DNA of 64,000 bases from an uncultured delta proteobacterium (lineage in GTDB: Bacteria; Desulfobacterota; Desulfobulbia; Desulfobulbales; Desulfocapsaceae). How positions within the stretch are numbered: position 1 is the stretch's first letter; each line of letters opens with the position of its first letter. Below, piece after piece: positions 17,519 to 26,591 of the stretch. The position numbers and the translations under genes were made by a program. The stretch spans positions 31,120 through 95,119 of the forward strand of contig CAIUQR010000147.1 of the NCBI GenBank assembly GCA_903901335.1. The letters are read 5' to 3'. The notes beneath the pieces are model-generated. The model did no database searches. It saw only the letters and a program-made list of their open reading frames with translations, and had not been told where the DNA came from.

Positions 17519-19318
17519 TTATCCTCGCAACTTAACCCCGGCCTTTTTTCTGAGCCGGATCGAAGCGGGGGTCACCTCGACCAGCTCGTCATCGTTGATA
17601 TAGGCAATGCAGTCCTCCAGGGTCATATCCACCGGCGGGATCAGAATGACCGCCTCATCCGAGCCGGAGGCCCGCATGTTGGTCAGCTTCTTACCCTTGG
17701 CGGGATTGACGACCAGGTCGACGGGGCGGCTGTGCTCGCCGATGATCTGCCCCGGATAGAGAGGGGCACCCGGATGGATAAAAAGCCTGCCGCGTTCCTG
17801 GAGGTTGAAGAGGGCATAGGCGACCGCGGTGCAGGGTTCTTTCACTGCCAGTACGCCGTTGACTCTCTTGACGATATCGCCGGCGTAGGGACCGTATTCG
17901 CAGAAGACGTAATTCATCATCCCCATGCCTTTCGTGTCGGTCATAAACTCGGAACGATAGCCGAGCAGACCCCGGGTCGGGATTTTAAACACCATGCGCA
18001 TCATCCCGTTTTCGGAGTTCATCTCCTCCATCTGGCCCTTGAGCTTGCCCAGTTTTTCGATAACCGCTCCCTGGTATTTCTCATCGACATCGATGGTCAG
18101 CCGCTCATATGGCTCCAGCATCTGTCCGGCTTCTTCCCTCATGATTACCTGGGGCCTGGTGACCTGCAGTTCGTATCCTTCGCGGCGCATCTTTTCGATC
18201 AGGATCGACAGATGCAGCTCACCGCGTCCCGAGACCTTGAAACCCACGGCATCGGTCAGCGTTTCGAACTGCAGCGCCACGTCGATCAGGGTCTCCCGGT
18301 TCAGCCGCTCTTCAATATGCCTGGAGGTTACATATTTTCCTTCTTTCCCGGCAAAGGGCGAGTCGTTCGGGATAAAATTCATCGAGATGGTCGGCGGATC
18401 GATGGCAACCAGCGGCAGAGGCCGCGGGTCATTCGGGTCGGTAAAGGTGACGCCGACGGTGACGTCATCCATCCCTGCTACCGCGACAATCTCACCGGTT
18501 GTGGCCGACTCGACCGATTCCTTGCCGTCGCAGACAAAACGAAACAGTTTGGAGATCCGGACCGGCCGGATTGAACCGTCTCTTCTCGCGACCACCACCG
18601 GCTGATTGATGGACATCGTACCGTTGACGACCTTGCCTATCCCTAAGCGCCCGAGGTAGGGGGAATAATCGATGGTTCCCACCTGCATCTGCAGCGGTGC
18701 GTCTACCGAGCCGACAGGCGCCGGGATATGGTCCACGATCTTCTGGGAGACGTGATCCATCCCTGCGCTTTTCTCAATGGGGTCGGACGGATCGAGCAGG
18801 GAGTAGCCGGCCTTGGCGGAGGTGTAGACGATTGAAAAATCAAGCACATCATCAGGGGCGTTCAGTTTCACGAAAAGATCGAAGACCTGGTCCACCGCCC
18901 AGGCACAACGGGCGGCCGGTTTGTCGATCTTGTTGATAACGACGATTACCGGCAGATGGTTTTCGAGGGCCTTTTTCAGGACAAAATAGGTCTGCGGCAT
19001 CGGCCCTTCCTGGGCATCGACCAGGAGCAGCGCCCCGTCGGCCATGCGTAAAACCCGTTCCACCTGGCCGCCGAAGTCGGCGTGACCGGGGGTGTCAATG
19101 ATATTTATCCAATAGTCCTTATAGTTATACGAGCCGTTTTTGGCGGTGATAGTGATTCCCCGTTCTTTTTCCAGATCCATGGAATCCATCAGACGTTCGG
19201 TCATCGCCTGATTATCGCGAAACATCCCGGACTGCCGGAAAAGTTGATCAACCAAAGTGGTTTTTCCATGATCGACATGGGCGATGATCGCCACATTACG
19301 AATTTTTTGCTGCTCCAT
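17519..19318 (-). CDS. typA: Ribosome-associated GTPase TypA/BipA
   Basis: 599 residues from the ATG at 19318; the upstream extension to 19549 is rejected because it lacks TypA similarity. G1 is AHVDHGKTTLVDQL (14-27), the switch is ERGITI, G3 is DTPGHADFGGQVERVL and G4 is NKIDKPAARC. Domains III and V and the TypA C-terminal domain are complete (RGLLGYRSEF and the GEHSRPVDLVVNPAKGKK block). TypA is an EF-G-like GTPase that aids 50S assembly and stress or cold adaptation. The gene's last codons contain the ribosome site of the candidate selenoprotein, so the two are probably coupled. Confidence 0.97.
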   Translation of the reverse strand: MEQQKIRNVAIIAHVDHGKTTLVDQLFRQSGMFRDNQAMTERLMDSMDLEKERGITITAKNGSYNYKDYWINIIDTPGHADFGGQVERVLRMADGALLLVDAQEGPMPQTYFVLKKALENHLPVIVVINKIDKPAARCAWAVDQVFDLFVKLNAPDDVLDFSIVYTSAKAGYSLLDPSDPIEKSAGMDHVSQKIVDHIPAPVGSVDAPLQMQVGTIDYSPYLGRLGIGKVVNGTMSINQPVVVARRDGSIRPVRISKLFRFVCDGKESVESATTGEIVAVAGMDDVTVGVTFTDPNDPRPLPLVAIDPPTISMNFIPNDSPFAGKEGKYVTSRHIEERLNRETLIDVALQFETLTDAVGFKVSGRGELHLSILIEKMRREGYELQVTRPQVIMREEAGQMLEPYERLTIDVDEKYQGAVIEKLGKLKGQMEEMNSENGMMRMVFKIPTRGLLGYRSEFMTDTKGMGMMNYVFCEYGPYAGDIVKRVNGVLAVKEPCTAVAYALFNLQERGRLFIHPGAPLYPGQIIGEHSRPVDLVVNPAKGKKLTNMRASGSDEAVILIPPVDMTLEDCIAYINDDELVEVTPASIRLRKKAGVKLRG

Positions 19319-19410
19319 TTTTTTTCCTATGCGATGGCAAGATAAATGTGGATACCTGGTAAGAATAAGTCCGCATCGTCCTGCTGTCATCTGAATGCTG
19401 AGAGTGACAA

Positions 19411-19441
19411 TAAAAAAAGCACTCGTCTGATTACGAGTGCT
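19411..19441 (-). terminator. Rho-independent terminator of the helicase gene
   Basis: AGCACTCGT and ACGAGTGCT pair perfectly over nine bases around a six-base loop. On the minus strand the stem is followed directly by seven T residues. It lies about 118 bases past the stop of the helicase gene, ahead of typA. Confidence 0.85.
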
Positions 19442-19558
19442 TCCAGAAGAAAGAACTTTATAGTATACACCAACTGTCGAAACCCTGCAAACAATTCTCG
19501 GTGCCATTCTCGGTTGCCGGCCCAGTCCGATGAAGTCGAGATGAGACAATGCTGCAGA

Positions 19559-20902
19559 CTACAGTCCGGCCAGGGCCTTCATCCTGATCTGCCCCGATCG
19601 TCGCAACACGCTTACCGCATCATCCAGATAATCGAAAACACGGGCCTCTTTATTTTTCCCCGGCCGCATGATTCTGCCGATGACCTGCAGCAGGCGGCCC
19701 TCGAAGGTGATCGGGGTGGTCAGAAAGAGACTGGAGAGACCGGAGCAGTCGAAGCCCTCGCCGATAAGCTGGATGGTCGCGACCAGCACCTGCAGTTCCC
19801 CCTTCTGGACGGCCTCGACGATGGCGGCCCGTTGTTCGGGTGGAGTCTGACCGGTCAAAAGCGCTGCTGCTATCCCTCTTTGCTGCAGGTGCCGTTCAAA
19901 AATCTCACAGTGCCCCACCCGGTCGGAAACGACCAGCACGGTCCCGCTGTCGTCCGCTGCCCGGCAGATATCGTCGATAATCATCCTGTTCCGTCCCTCG
20001 TGCCGGGTCAAGGCCTTGATCAGGGCATGGTAATCTCCCCGGTACGGATAGGAAAAGCCGGTCTCCTTCCTGATCAGCCGGGGTTTGACGATGGCGCCGG
20101 TCGCCATTAACTCGTCCTGGTCGACCTTATGGATCCGATCCCCCATGAAGGTGTAGATAAGTTTCGTCAGCCCGTCGTCGCTGCGGAAGGCCGTGGCCGA
20201 GAGCCCGAGCAGATAATGACAGTCAAAATTGGCGACCACATCGGTGAAGAGGGCGGCCGGTACCCGGTGACACTCATCGACGATCAGGTGGCCGAAATGG
20301 GGCACCAGGTCCGTAATCCTCTTCCGGGCGCTGTTGACGATGGCCACCGTCACCGGCAGGATCCGGTAATGGCCATCGCCGATGAGCCCGGCCTCAAGGT
20401 CGAGGAATTCCCGGATCCGGTCCTGCCACTGGTAGAGCAGCTCTTTCGTATGCACGACAATCAGGGCGGGCTGCCTTCTGGTGGCGATGAGGGCAAGGGC
20501 CATAACGGTCTTGCCGCTGCCTGTGCCTGCCTCCAGCACCCCGAAGGACCGTCCGGCGACCCGGTCGACCGCGATCTGCTGGTAGGGACGCAGGATTCCG
20601 GAAAATTGGAGGCTGATCTCCTGCAGCAGCCGTCTCTTATCGATGATTTCAGGCGAGGCTCCTGTATGCTCACGGCAGAGGAGAACGGCCTGATTGGAAA
20701 ATCCCCGCGGAAACCGCATTCCCTCTGCGGATTCCTGGAAATAATAAAGTTTGGGTTTCAGCCTCTTGCCGATCCAGCGGCCGTAGCGTTTCGCTGCCAC
20801 ATACTGTGGATTATCTATGGTCAGATGGTCCTTTATGGCCGTATTCAGGCCGGGAGGTGCCCCTTCCAGAAGGCAATCGGTGGAAACTGTGAGGGTCGGC
20901 AT
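19559..20902 (-). CDS. SF2 DEAD/DEAH-type helicase (UvsW/Rad25-like)
   Basis: 447 residues. The N-terminal ~110 residues are an added domain with the KRYGRWIGKRLKPKLYYF stretch and a helix before the motor. RecA domain 1 carries motif Q (ILRPYQQIAVD), motif I (EAGTGSGKT), motif II as VDECHR (DEAH-like DECH), and motif III (LSATAF). RecA domain 2 carries VVSDRV, an IGEGFD box and the QVIGRIMRPG motif VI. This matches XPB/UvsW-type ATP-dependent DNA helicases, thought to act in repair or recombination. It is divergent from the exported-protein gene at 21117 and ends in the terminator at 19411-19441. Confidence 0.88.
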   Translation of the reverse strand: MPTLTVSTDCLLEGAPPGLNTAIKDHLTIDNPQYVAAKRYGRWIGKRLKPKLYYFQESAEGMRFPRGFSNQAVLLCREHTGASPEIIDKRRLLQEISLQFSGILRPYQQIAVDRVAGRSFGVLEAGTGSGKTVMALALIATRRQPALIVVHTKELLYQWQDRIREFLDLEAGLIGDGHYRILPVTVAIVNSARKRITDLVPHFGHLIVDECHRVPAALFTDVVANFDCHYLLGLSATAFRSDDGLTKLIYTFMGDRIHKVDQDELMATGAIVKPRLIRKETGFSYPYRGDYHALIKALTRHEGRNRMIIDDICRAADDSGTVLVVSDRVGHCEIFERHLQQRGIAAALLTGQTPPEQRAAIVEAVQKGELQVLVATIQLIGEGFDCSGLSSLFLTTPITFEGRLLQVIGRIMRPGKNKEARVFDYLDDAVSVLRRSGQIRMKALAGL

Positions 20903-21027
20903 TGTCTGCTTTGTGTAGTAGAGCCCGTTATTTATGGTTAGAGGGAGAAAAATTCGAGAATTTTTTCCCCAAATAGTATAAATACGAGCAAATCTTGTAT
21001 CCGTGAGCAGTTTCGTGATGCAATGAT

Positions 21028-21056
21028 TTGTTCATTTGTAAAAACGTGTATACTAT
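21028..21056 (+). promoter_or_regulatory. Sigma-70-type promoter of the gene at 21117
   Basis: TTGTTC (21028-21033) and TACTAT (21051-21056) are separated by exactly 17 bases in an AT-rich intergenic region, about 60 bases before the ATG. Confidence 0.6.
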
Positions 21057-21116
21057 GCCTGTAACCGGTATCAATAACAAGAACGAATTCAATCAACCCG
21101 CACAAAGGATGGCATT

Positions 21117-21770
21117 ATGAGTAGGCTTTTTTCTGTTTTTTTCCTCGTTCTGGCTCTGATCGTACCCACACAGCTCTTTGCTGTCGGCACTCCCAAGGAC
21201 AAGACCATAACCCTCAACCTGCCGGAATCCGTCCTCTCCCAGGCGATAGGCGAGATGGTCCCCTTGGAAATTGATCCGGCAACCTCCAGCCTGCAAGGCT
21301 CGATCACCGTCAGCCGAATTGACGACCTGAGAATAACCGACCAGAATATCTTCTGCCGGCTGAAGCTTTCGGGTAAAAATCTGCACATCCTGACCGAACT
21401 TGCCGGTCATCAGATCAACATGAAGGTAGGCGAGATCGAACTCAATTTAAACTGTTCCGCCAGACTTCGTTACGACAGTGCCGGACAGGTGCTGTATATC
21501 AGACCGCTCCTCAATGACATATCATCGCCAAAGCCCTCCAATACCGATATCGGCGGCACTCTGCTGCCCCTGTTGAATGATCGTGAGTTTCCGATATCCA
21601 TTAAGGAGCTGGAACCCCTGATTGCCCAGACCGAACTCAAGACCGTCTCCATAATGATGCATATTTCGGACATACGGGCAGTCAACGGGGCCTTGCAGTT
21701 GAGCATTACCCCCAGGGTCTCTTCCCTCCAGCATCCGGCCTCACAGAAGAGGCACCCGAACAATCAATAA
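21117..21770 (+). CDS. Exported hypothetical protein
   Basis: 217 residues. A signal peptide is clear (hydrophobic core 4-20, then Ala-Val-Gly). The mature part alternates beta-like segments with ITVSRIDDLRITDQNIFCRLKLSG and a later IRPLLNDISSPKP. Two isolated Cys lie near residues 81 and 115. There is no recognisable domain; a YceB/DUF1439-like beta fold is a guess only. The promoter at 21028-21056 serves it. The ABC exporter pair follows after 105 bases and may be co-transcribed. Confidence 0.7.
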   Translation: MSRLFSVFFLVLALIVPTQLFAVGTPKDKTITLNLPESVLSQAIGEMVPLEIDPATSSLQGSITVSRIDDLRITDQNIFCRLKLSGKNLHILTELAGHQINMKVGEIELNLNCSARLRYDSAGQVLYIRPLLNDISSPKPSNTDIGGTLLPLLNDREFPISIKELEPLIAQTELKTVSIMMHISDIRAVNGALQLSITPRVSSLQHPASQKRHPNNQ

Positions 21771-21875
21771 TCGTTGCCGCCGGAAAGGACCTGGAGATAA
21801 TGCAACCGAACCACAACCGGAGAAAACGTTTCACGATGTTGACGCCTCTTTTGTCACCTTACCGCCCGCTTTTCC

Positions 21876-23681
21876 GTGCAGAATACTGATTCATCACCTG
21901 GCAGGGCGCAGACCGAAAAACCATCCCCTGTGCGATTGACCCGGCTGCTGGGCCTCGTTTCTCCCATCTTCAGACAGTTCCGGCTCCGGATTCTGGCCGG
22001 ATGCCTCTCGCTCCTTGCCGTGGATCTGATGCAGCTGATTATCCCGCGGATCCTGAAGCGGGGAGTGGACGGCCTGGCCTCCGGGACCTCATCTGACGGC
22101 ATGCTGCTTCGTCTTGCGGGCCTGATCCTCTTTATCGCCTTCTGTGTCAATGGGCTCCGTTTTGTCTGGCGCTATATGATTATTGGTTTCTCCCGAATTC
22201 TGGAAATGCTTGTCAGGGAACGGATTTTCGCCCATATCCTGAAGATGGATGCCCCATTTTTTGAAAAACATACCACCGGCGACATCATGGCCCATATCAG
22301 CAACGACCTGTCGGCGGTCCAGATGGCCTGCGGTATGGGGATGATTGCGGCGATGGATGCCTCGTTTATGTCGATTGCGGCCATCGGGTTCATGCTGCAC
22401 ATTCATGTTTCCCTGACCTTGCTGGCCATCCTGCCCATGCCGTTTCTCGCCCTCTTTACTCGGATTCTTTCCGGAAAACTGCATAAGCGTTTCAACACGG
22501 TGCAGGAACAGTTTTCCCTGATGACCGAATTCACCCGATCGACCCTTCTTTCTGTCAGGTTGATCAAGGCCTATACCATGGAGAAATTCCGGACCGGGGA
22601 GTTTGACGCCATGGGTAAAAAATATGTCCGCAGCAACCTACGGGTGGCCGTGGTCCAGGGTTTTATGTTCCCGATCGCAACGCTCACCGGCAATATCGGG
22701 ATGCTGTTCGTCCTCCTTTTCGGCGGACGTCTGGTTGTCGAGGGCAGGATAAGCATGGGCGATTTCGTCGCCTTCATCTCCTATCTCTATATGCTGGTCT
22801 GGCCGATGATGGCCATCGGCTGGGTGGCCAACCTGGTGCAGCGGGGCCTGACCTCACTTGAACGTATCCATGGGCTTCTCTCGGCCAGGCCGATTCTGCC
22901 GGATATACAGGCCACGGAAAAGACAGGCCTGACGCCCGTCTTTTCTCTCCGGTCGCTGACCTTTTCCTATCCCTCATCTCCTGAGCCGGTGCTCACCGAT
23001 ATAACCCTGGACTTGGGTCCGGGCATCCATGGGGTGGCCGGACGTACCGGCAGCGGCAAGTCGTCGCTGTGCAAGGTCCTGGCCAGGCTCTATCCGGTCA
23101 GCGACGGGCAGATATTCTTCGGCGGTCGGGATGTCAATACCCTGGCTCTTGATTGCGTCCGCTCCTCCATCGGCTATGTCGGTCAGGAGCCGATCGTTTT
23201 CTCCGAAACCATCAGCGCCAATATCGCGCTCGGCAGACCGGATGCAAACCGGGACGAGATCGAGACGGCCGCCCGGCATGCGGCAATCCATGACGATATC
23301 ATGACATTTCCCCATGGCTACGACACACTGATTGGCGAACGCGGCATCAAGCTCTCCGGTGGGCAGCGGCAGCGGCTGGCCCTGGCCAGGGCATTGCTCT
23401 GCGACCGGCCGATCCTGCTCATCGATGATGGCCTGTCGGCGGTGGATGTGGCAACCGAACACGAGGTCTTTGCCGGACTCCGGAGCCAGCTGCAGCAAAA
23501 GACCGTCGTCATCGTCTCCAACCGGATTAAACTCCTGTCGATGACGGATCATATCCTCATCCTGGAGGAGGGACGGATTGTACAAATCGGGACCCATTCG
23601 CAATTACTGCGGGAAAACGCCTTTTATAGAACCATGTATGACAAACAGATGCGCAGAGAAGAGGTTCAGGATAGTGTATGA
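21876..23681 (+). CDS. ABC exporter half-transporter, degenerate-site subunit (MdlA-like)
   Basis: 601 residues. A type-1 exporter membrane domain with six helices spans about 35-325, and an ATPase domain spans about 345-590. Walker A is VAGRTGSGKSS, the signature is LSGGQRQRLALARALL, and Walker B ends ILLIDDGLSAVD. The usual catalytic Glu after Walker B is Asp, as in E. coli MdlA and TM287-type subunits, so its site hydrolyses ATP poorly. It overlaps the partner gene by four bases (ATGA). Substrates of MdlAB-like heterodimers are mostly unknown; multidrug or lipid export is the usual suggestion. Confidence 0.92.
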   Translation: MQNTDSSPGRAQTEKPSPVRLTRLLGLVSPIFRQFRLRILAGCLSLLAVDLMQLIIPRILKRGVDGLASGTSSDGMLLRLAGLILFIAFCVNGLRFVWRYMIIGFSRILEMLVRERIFAHILKMDAPFFEKHTTGDIMAHISNDLSAVQMACGMGMIAAMDASFMSIAAIGFMLHIHVSLTLLAILPMPFLALFTRILSGKLHKRFNTVQEQFSLMTEFTRSTLLSVRLIKAYTMEKFRTGEFDAMGKKYVRSNLRVAVVQGFMFPIATLTGNIGMLFVLLFGGRLVVEGRISMGDFVAFISYLYMLVWPMMAIGWVANLVQRGLTSLERIHGLLSARPILPDIQATEKTGLTPVFSLRSLTFSYPSSPEPVLTDITLDLGPGIHGVAGRTGSGKSSLCKVLARLYPVSDGQIFFGGRDVNTLALDCVRSSIGYVGQEPIVFSETISANIALGRPDANRDEIETAARHAAIHDDIMTFPHGYDTLIGERGIKLSGGQRQRLALARALLCDRPILLIDDGLSAVDVATEHEVFAGLRSQLQQKTVVIVSNRIKLLSMTDHILILEEGRIVQIGTHSQLLRENAFYRTMYDKQMRREEVQDSV

Positions 23682-25483
23682 ATGACTTCGGCTATACAGA
23701 GGAAGGCAAGATCGGCTCAATCGGGGATTTCAGTCTCTGGGGCCGCATTCTGGTCTTCAGCTCCCGCTATCGGGGGGCCTTGAACGGGGCGGTGCTGTTG
23801 TCCCTTCTGGTTACCGCCTCCGCTCTGGTGCTGCCGTATCTGATGCAGACCGGCATCGACAGATATATCGCCTCCTCCGCTCTTGCCCCCCCGGAAAGGA
23901 TACACGGCATCCTGCGGCTCGCCTGCTGGTACGGCCTGCTGGTTGTCGGTATCTTCATCCTCTCTTTTTTCCAGGTGGTTCTGCTCGAATGGATCGGCCA
24001 GTCGGTCATGCATGTCATCCGGCAGAAGGTCTTCAGCCATACGCTGGAGCTTGATCTGCCCTATTTCAATGCCCATCCCACCGGGCGGCTGGTTACACGG
24101 CTGACCAACGATATTGCCAATATGACCGAGATGTTCACATCGGTCATCGTCACCGTTTTCAACGATCTCCTGCAGATTGCGGGCATCATGGTCGTGCTCT
24201 TTCTGATGAACAGGAAGCTTGCCCTGCTCATGTCCATCTTTGTGCCGCTCTCCGCCCTGCTGACCCTGCTTTTTGCCCGGCTGGCGCGGGAGAAATTCCG
24301 GGCGATCAGGACCCAGCTCGCCAAGTTGAACAGCTTCCTGCAGGAGGCGATATCCGGAATCAGCATCCTGCAGCTCTTCGGCCGGCAGGAGAGGAGCCGG
24401 GCGCTCTTCGAAGACATGAGCGGCGAGTATATGGAGCGAAACATGGCCCAGATCCGGCTGTTCGGGGTCTTTATGCCGCTCACCGATTTTATGGGCTCGA
24501 TGGCAACGGCCCTGATCCTCTGGTATGGCGGCGGCGAGATTATCAGAAAAGAGCTGACCCTGGGCGAGCTGGTCGCCTTCATTTCCTATATGCGCCTGTT
24601 CTTCCAGCCGCTCCGGGAGCTGTCGCAGAAGTATTCGATCGTCCAGTCGGCGATGGCCTCGGCCGAGCGGATCTTCGAGCTGCTCGACACCAAAAAGACC
24701 ATCGCCGTGCCGCAGAGGCCGGTTGCTCTGCCGCAGGTCCGCGGCGATATCCGTTTTGATCATATTACCTTCTCCTACGATACGGAAAATCAGGTCCTCC
24801 ACGATATCAGCCTTTCAATCCCTGCCGGCAAGACCTATGCCCTGGTCGGGACCACCGGCTCGGGCAAGACGACGCTTGTCAACCTGCTGCTCCGGTTCTA
24901 TGCCCCGCAGACGGGGACGATTACCATCGATGGTATCGACATCGCCGACCTCGACCAAGATGCCTTGCGTCAGACGGTCGGGGTTATCCTCCAGGATGTC
25001 TTCCTCCTCCAGGACACTCTGTTTGCCAATATCATCATGGATACGGGAAGTTCGCGGCAAAAGGTCGAGGAGATTCTCGAAAAGACCGGGATGAACCGTT
25101 TTGTGGAACGGCTTCCCATTGGTCTCGACACCCTGATAGGGGAGGGGGGGCAGGAGCTGTCCACCGGCGAAAAGCAGCTGCTGGCCTTCGCCAGGGTGCT
25201 CTGCCGCGATCCGGCCATTCTGGTCCTTGACGAGGCAACAGCCGCCATCGATACCGAATCCGAGAATATCCTGGAGCGGGCCATCGCCGACAGCTTCCGC
25301 AACAGGACCTCGCTGGTCGTCGCCCACCGCCTCTCCACCATCCGCCGGGCCGACCGGATCATCGTCATGGAAAACGGCCGCATTATTGAGCAGGGCACCC
25401 ATGACGAACTGATCGCGGCTGGAGGGCACTATGCTGATTTGGTCGCGATGGATCTGTCGCGTAGCGGGGAGTCACTGGATTGA
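23678..25483 (+). CDS. ABC exporter half-transporter, active-site subunit (MdlB-like)
   Basis: 601 residues, exactly the length of its partner. A six-helix domain (about 25-320) is followed by an ATPase with Walker A VGTTGSGKTTLVNL and Walker B ILVLDEATAAID with the catalytic Glu. Its signature is written LSTGEKQLLAFARVL, a non-canonical form of LSGGQ. The partner supplies the good signature and this subunit the good Walker B. Each composite site therefore mixes parts, the arrangement expected of an asymmetric heterodimer with one consensus and one degenerate site. The overlapping start indicates stoichiometric translation. Confidence 0.92.
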   Translation: MNDFGYTEEGKIGSIGDFSLWGRILVFSSRYRGALNGAVLLSLLVTASALVLPYLMQTGIDRYIASSALAPPERIHGILRLACWYGLLVVGIFILSFFQVVLLEWIGQSVMHVIRQKVFSHTLELDLPYFNAHPTGRLVTRLTNDIANMTEMFTSVIVTVFNDLLQIAGIMVVLFLMNRKLALLMSIFVPLSALLTLLFARLAREKFRAIRTQLAKLNSFLQEAISGISILQLFGRQERSRALFEDMSGEYMERNMAQIRLFGVFMPLTDFMGSMATALILWYGGGEIIRKELTLGELVAFISYMRLFFQPLRELSQKYSIVQSAMASAERIFELLDTKKTIAVPQRPVALPQVRGDIRFDHITFSYDTENQVLHDISLSIPAGKTYALVGTTGSGKTTLVNLLLRFYAPQTGTITIDGIDIADLDQDALRQTVGVILQDVFLLQDTLFANIIMDTGSSRQKVEEILEKTGMNRFVERLPIGLDTLIGEGGQELSTGEKQLLAFARVLCRDPAILVLDEATAAIDTESENILERAIADSFRNRTSLVVAHRLSTIRRADRIIVMENGRIIEQGTHDELIAAGGHYADLVAMDLSRSGESLD

Positions 25484-25644
25484 GGGTTGGTCCGGATTAA
25501 TCCTGTTTTTGAATATATTAATAAACTGCATGATACACAGTTAGAAAACATATCGTAATCTTATGTTTGCTTTCCTGGTTGTCCTGTATTTTGTATATAT
25601 ACCGAAAACCATATAGTAACTTGTTCGGCTTATAGGCTAAAGAT

Positions 25645-26376
25645 ATGACTGAGCATTTAATTGATCCGACAAAACCAGACGAAATTGTTAAAGAGATTTT
25701 TAACAACAACAAAGACATAATTGATGAATATTCTAAGAATTTTTCAAAGGAGATTCTGGAATTTGCGGAGGAATATGCAGTAGGATATAGAAAGTACTTG
25801 GAACTCGATAGACTTGTTGCAGAAACAAAAAGCAAACAGAGAGCCTGGGTTGCTGGCCTAAGTTATTTGTTATTCGAAAATCTACTTACCTCTTTCAAAT
25901 TATTTACCCATGGTTATCAAGTTCCGTCGGGGAATATGATGCGACAAGTAATTGAAAATGTGGCATTAGCTACTCTTTGTTCGTTGGATTTTGAAATTAT
26001 CTCAAAAATGACGTTACCCCCTAAAACTATCAACTTCTACCAAGACTTCATATGTCATAAACCGGAAGCGCAATCACATAAAGCTATTCGTTATCTAGAG
26101 CTTAACCACCAAAAATTAAATATCCAACAAGATGCTATAGAGGTTCTAAAAGCCGCGAGAAAATTCTTTCATAATTACAGTCACCCCTCTCAATTAGGTA
26201 TGGCCAATATGATATCCTTCCAATTTTCAGAAAAAGCTTTTATAGGTGGGAGTTTTGACATCGGTAAGATGACAGAATATAAAAAAGAATTACTTCATAG
26301 AATAAATTTTTCTAAAATTCTGCCCAATTTTATTGAAGGACTAATTTTTCGAGTTAAAAAATTGCCAAATATTTAA
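25645..26376 (+). CDS. AT-rich orphan protein, possibly HEPN-like
   Basis: 243 residues, mainly helical, rich in Lys, Asn, Ile and Phe, with codon use unlike the neighbours. There is no signal peptide. A central NMMRQVIENVALATLC helix and a later FFHNYSHPSQ segment recall the helix and Rx4-6H region of HEPN or abortive-infection proteins, but no strict motif is present. The gene is alone, with no ribosome site stronger than a weak AAAGAT just before the ATG. Composition indicates recent horizontal gain. A defence or toxin role is a guess from composition and fold impression only. Confidence 0.65.
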   Translation: MTEHLIDPTKPDEIVKEIFNNNKDIIDEYSKNFSKEILEFAEEYAVGYRKYLELDRLVAETKSKQRAWVAGLSYLLFENLLTSFKLFTHGYQVPSGNMMRQVIENVALATLCSLDFEIISKMTLPPKTINFYQDFICHKPEAQSHKAIRYLELNHQKLNIQQDAIEVLKAARKFFHNYSHPSQLGMANMISFQFSEKAFIGGSFDIGKMTEYKKELLHRINFSKILPNFIEGLIFRVKKLPNI

Positions 26377-26460
26377 AGAATGGGGCTCAAGTCGACTTTT
26401 GACTCTTATTGTAAATTCGTAATAAATTACGTAACATTGCAACAATAAAATGCATCAAAT

Positions 26461-26583
26461 AAGCCGATGATTTCCGCGTCAGCGAAGTACATAACCAAAT
26501 TATTTCCATCTCAACAGAAGATGCTATGGAACATATTAGGGCAGTTCGCTGGAGATCGAGCAAATGCTCAGCGGGGAATAGGT
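26461..26583 (+). pseudogene. Possible N-terminal remnant of an ISXO2/IS1595-type transposase
   Basis: One frame ending at the TGA near 26581-26583 gives EDAMEHIRAVRW followed by a Lys-Cys-x-Ala-Gly-Asn-Arg-like stretch. This recalls the N-terminal DE-A-x-RWxxG-CPxCG zinc-ribbon region of ISXO2-like transposases, but it is degraded. No catalytic domain follows. The match is weak and short. Confidence 0.25.
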
Positions 26584-26591
26584 GAGTAACC

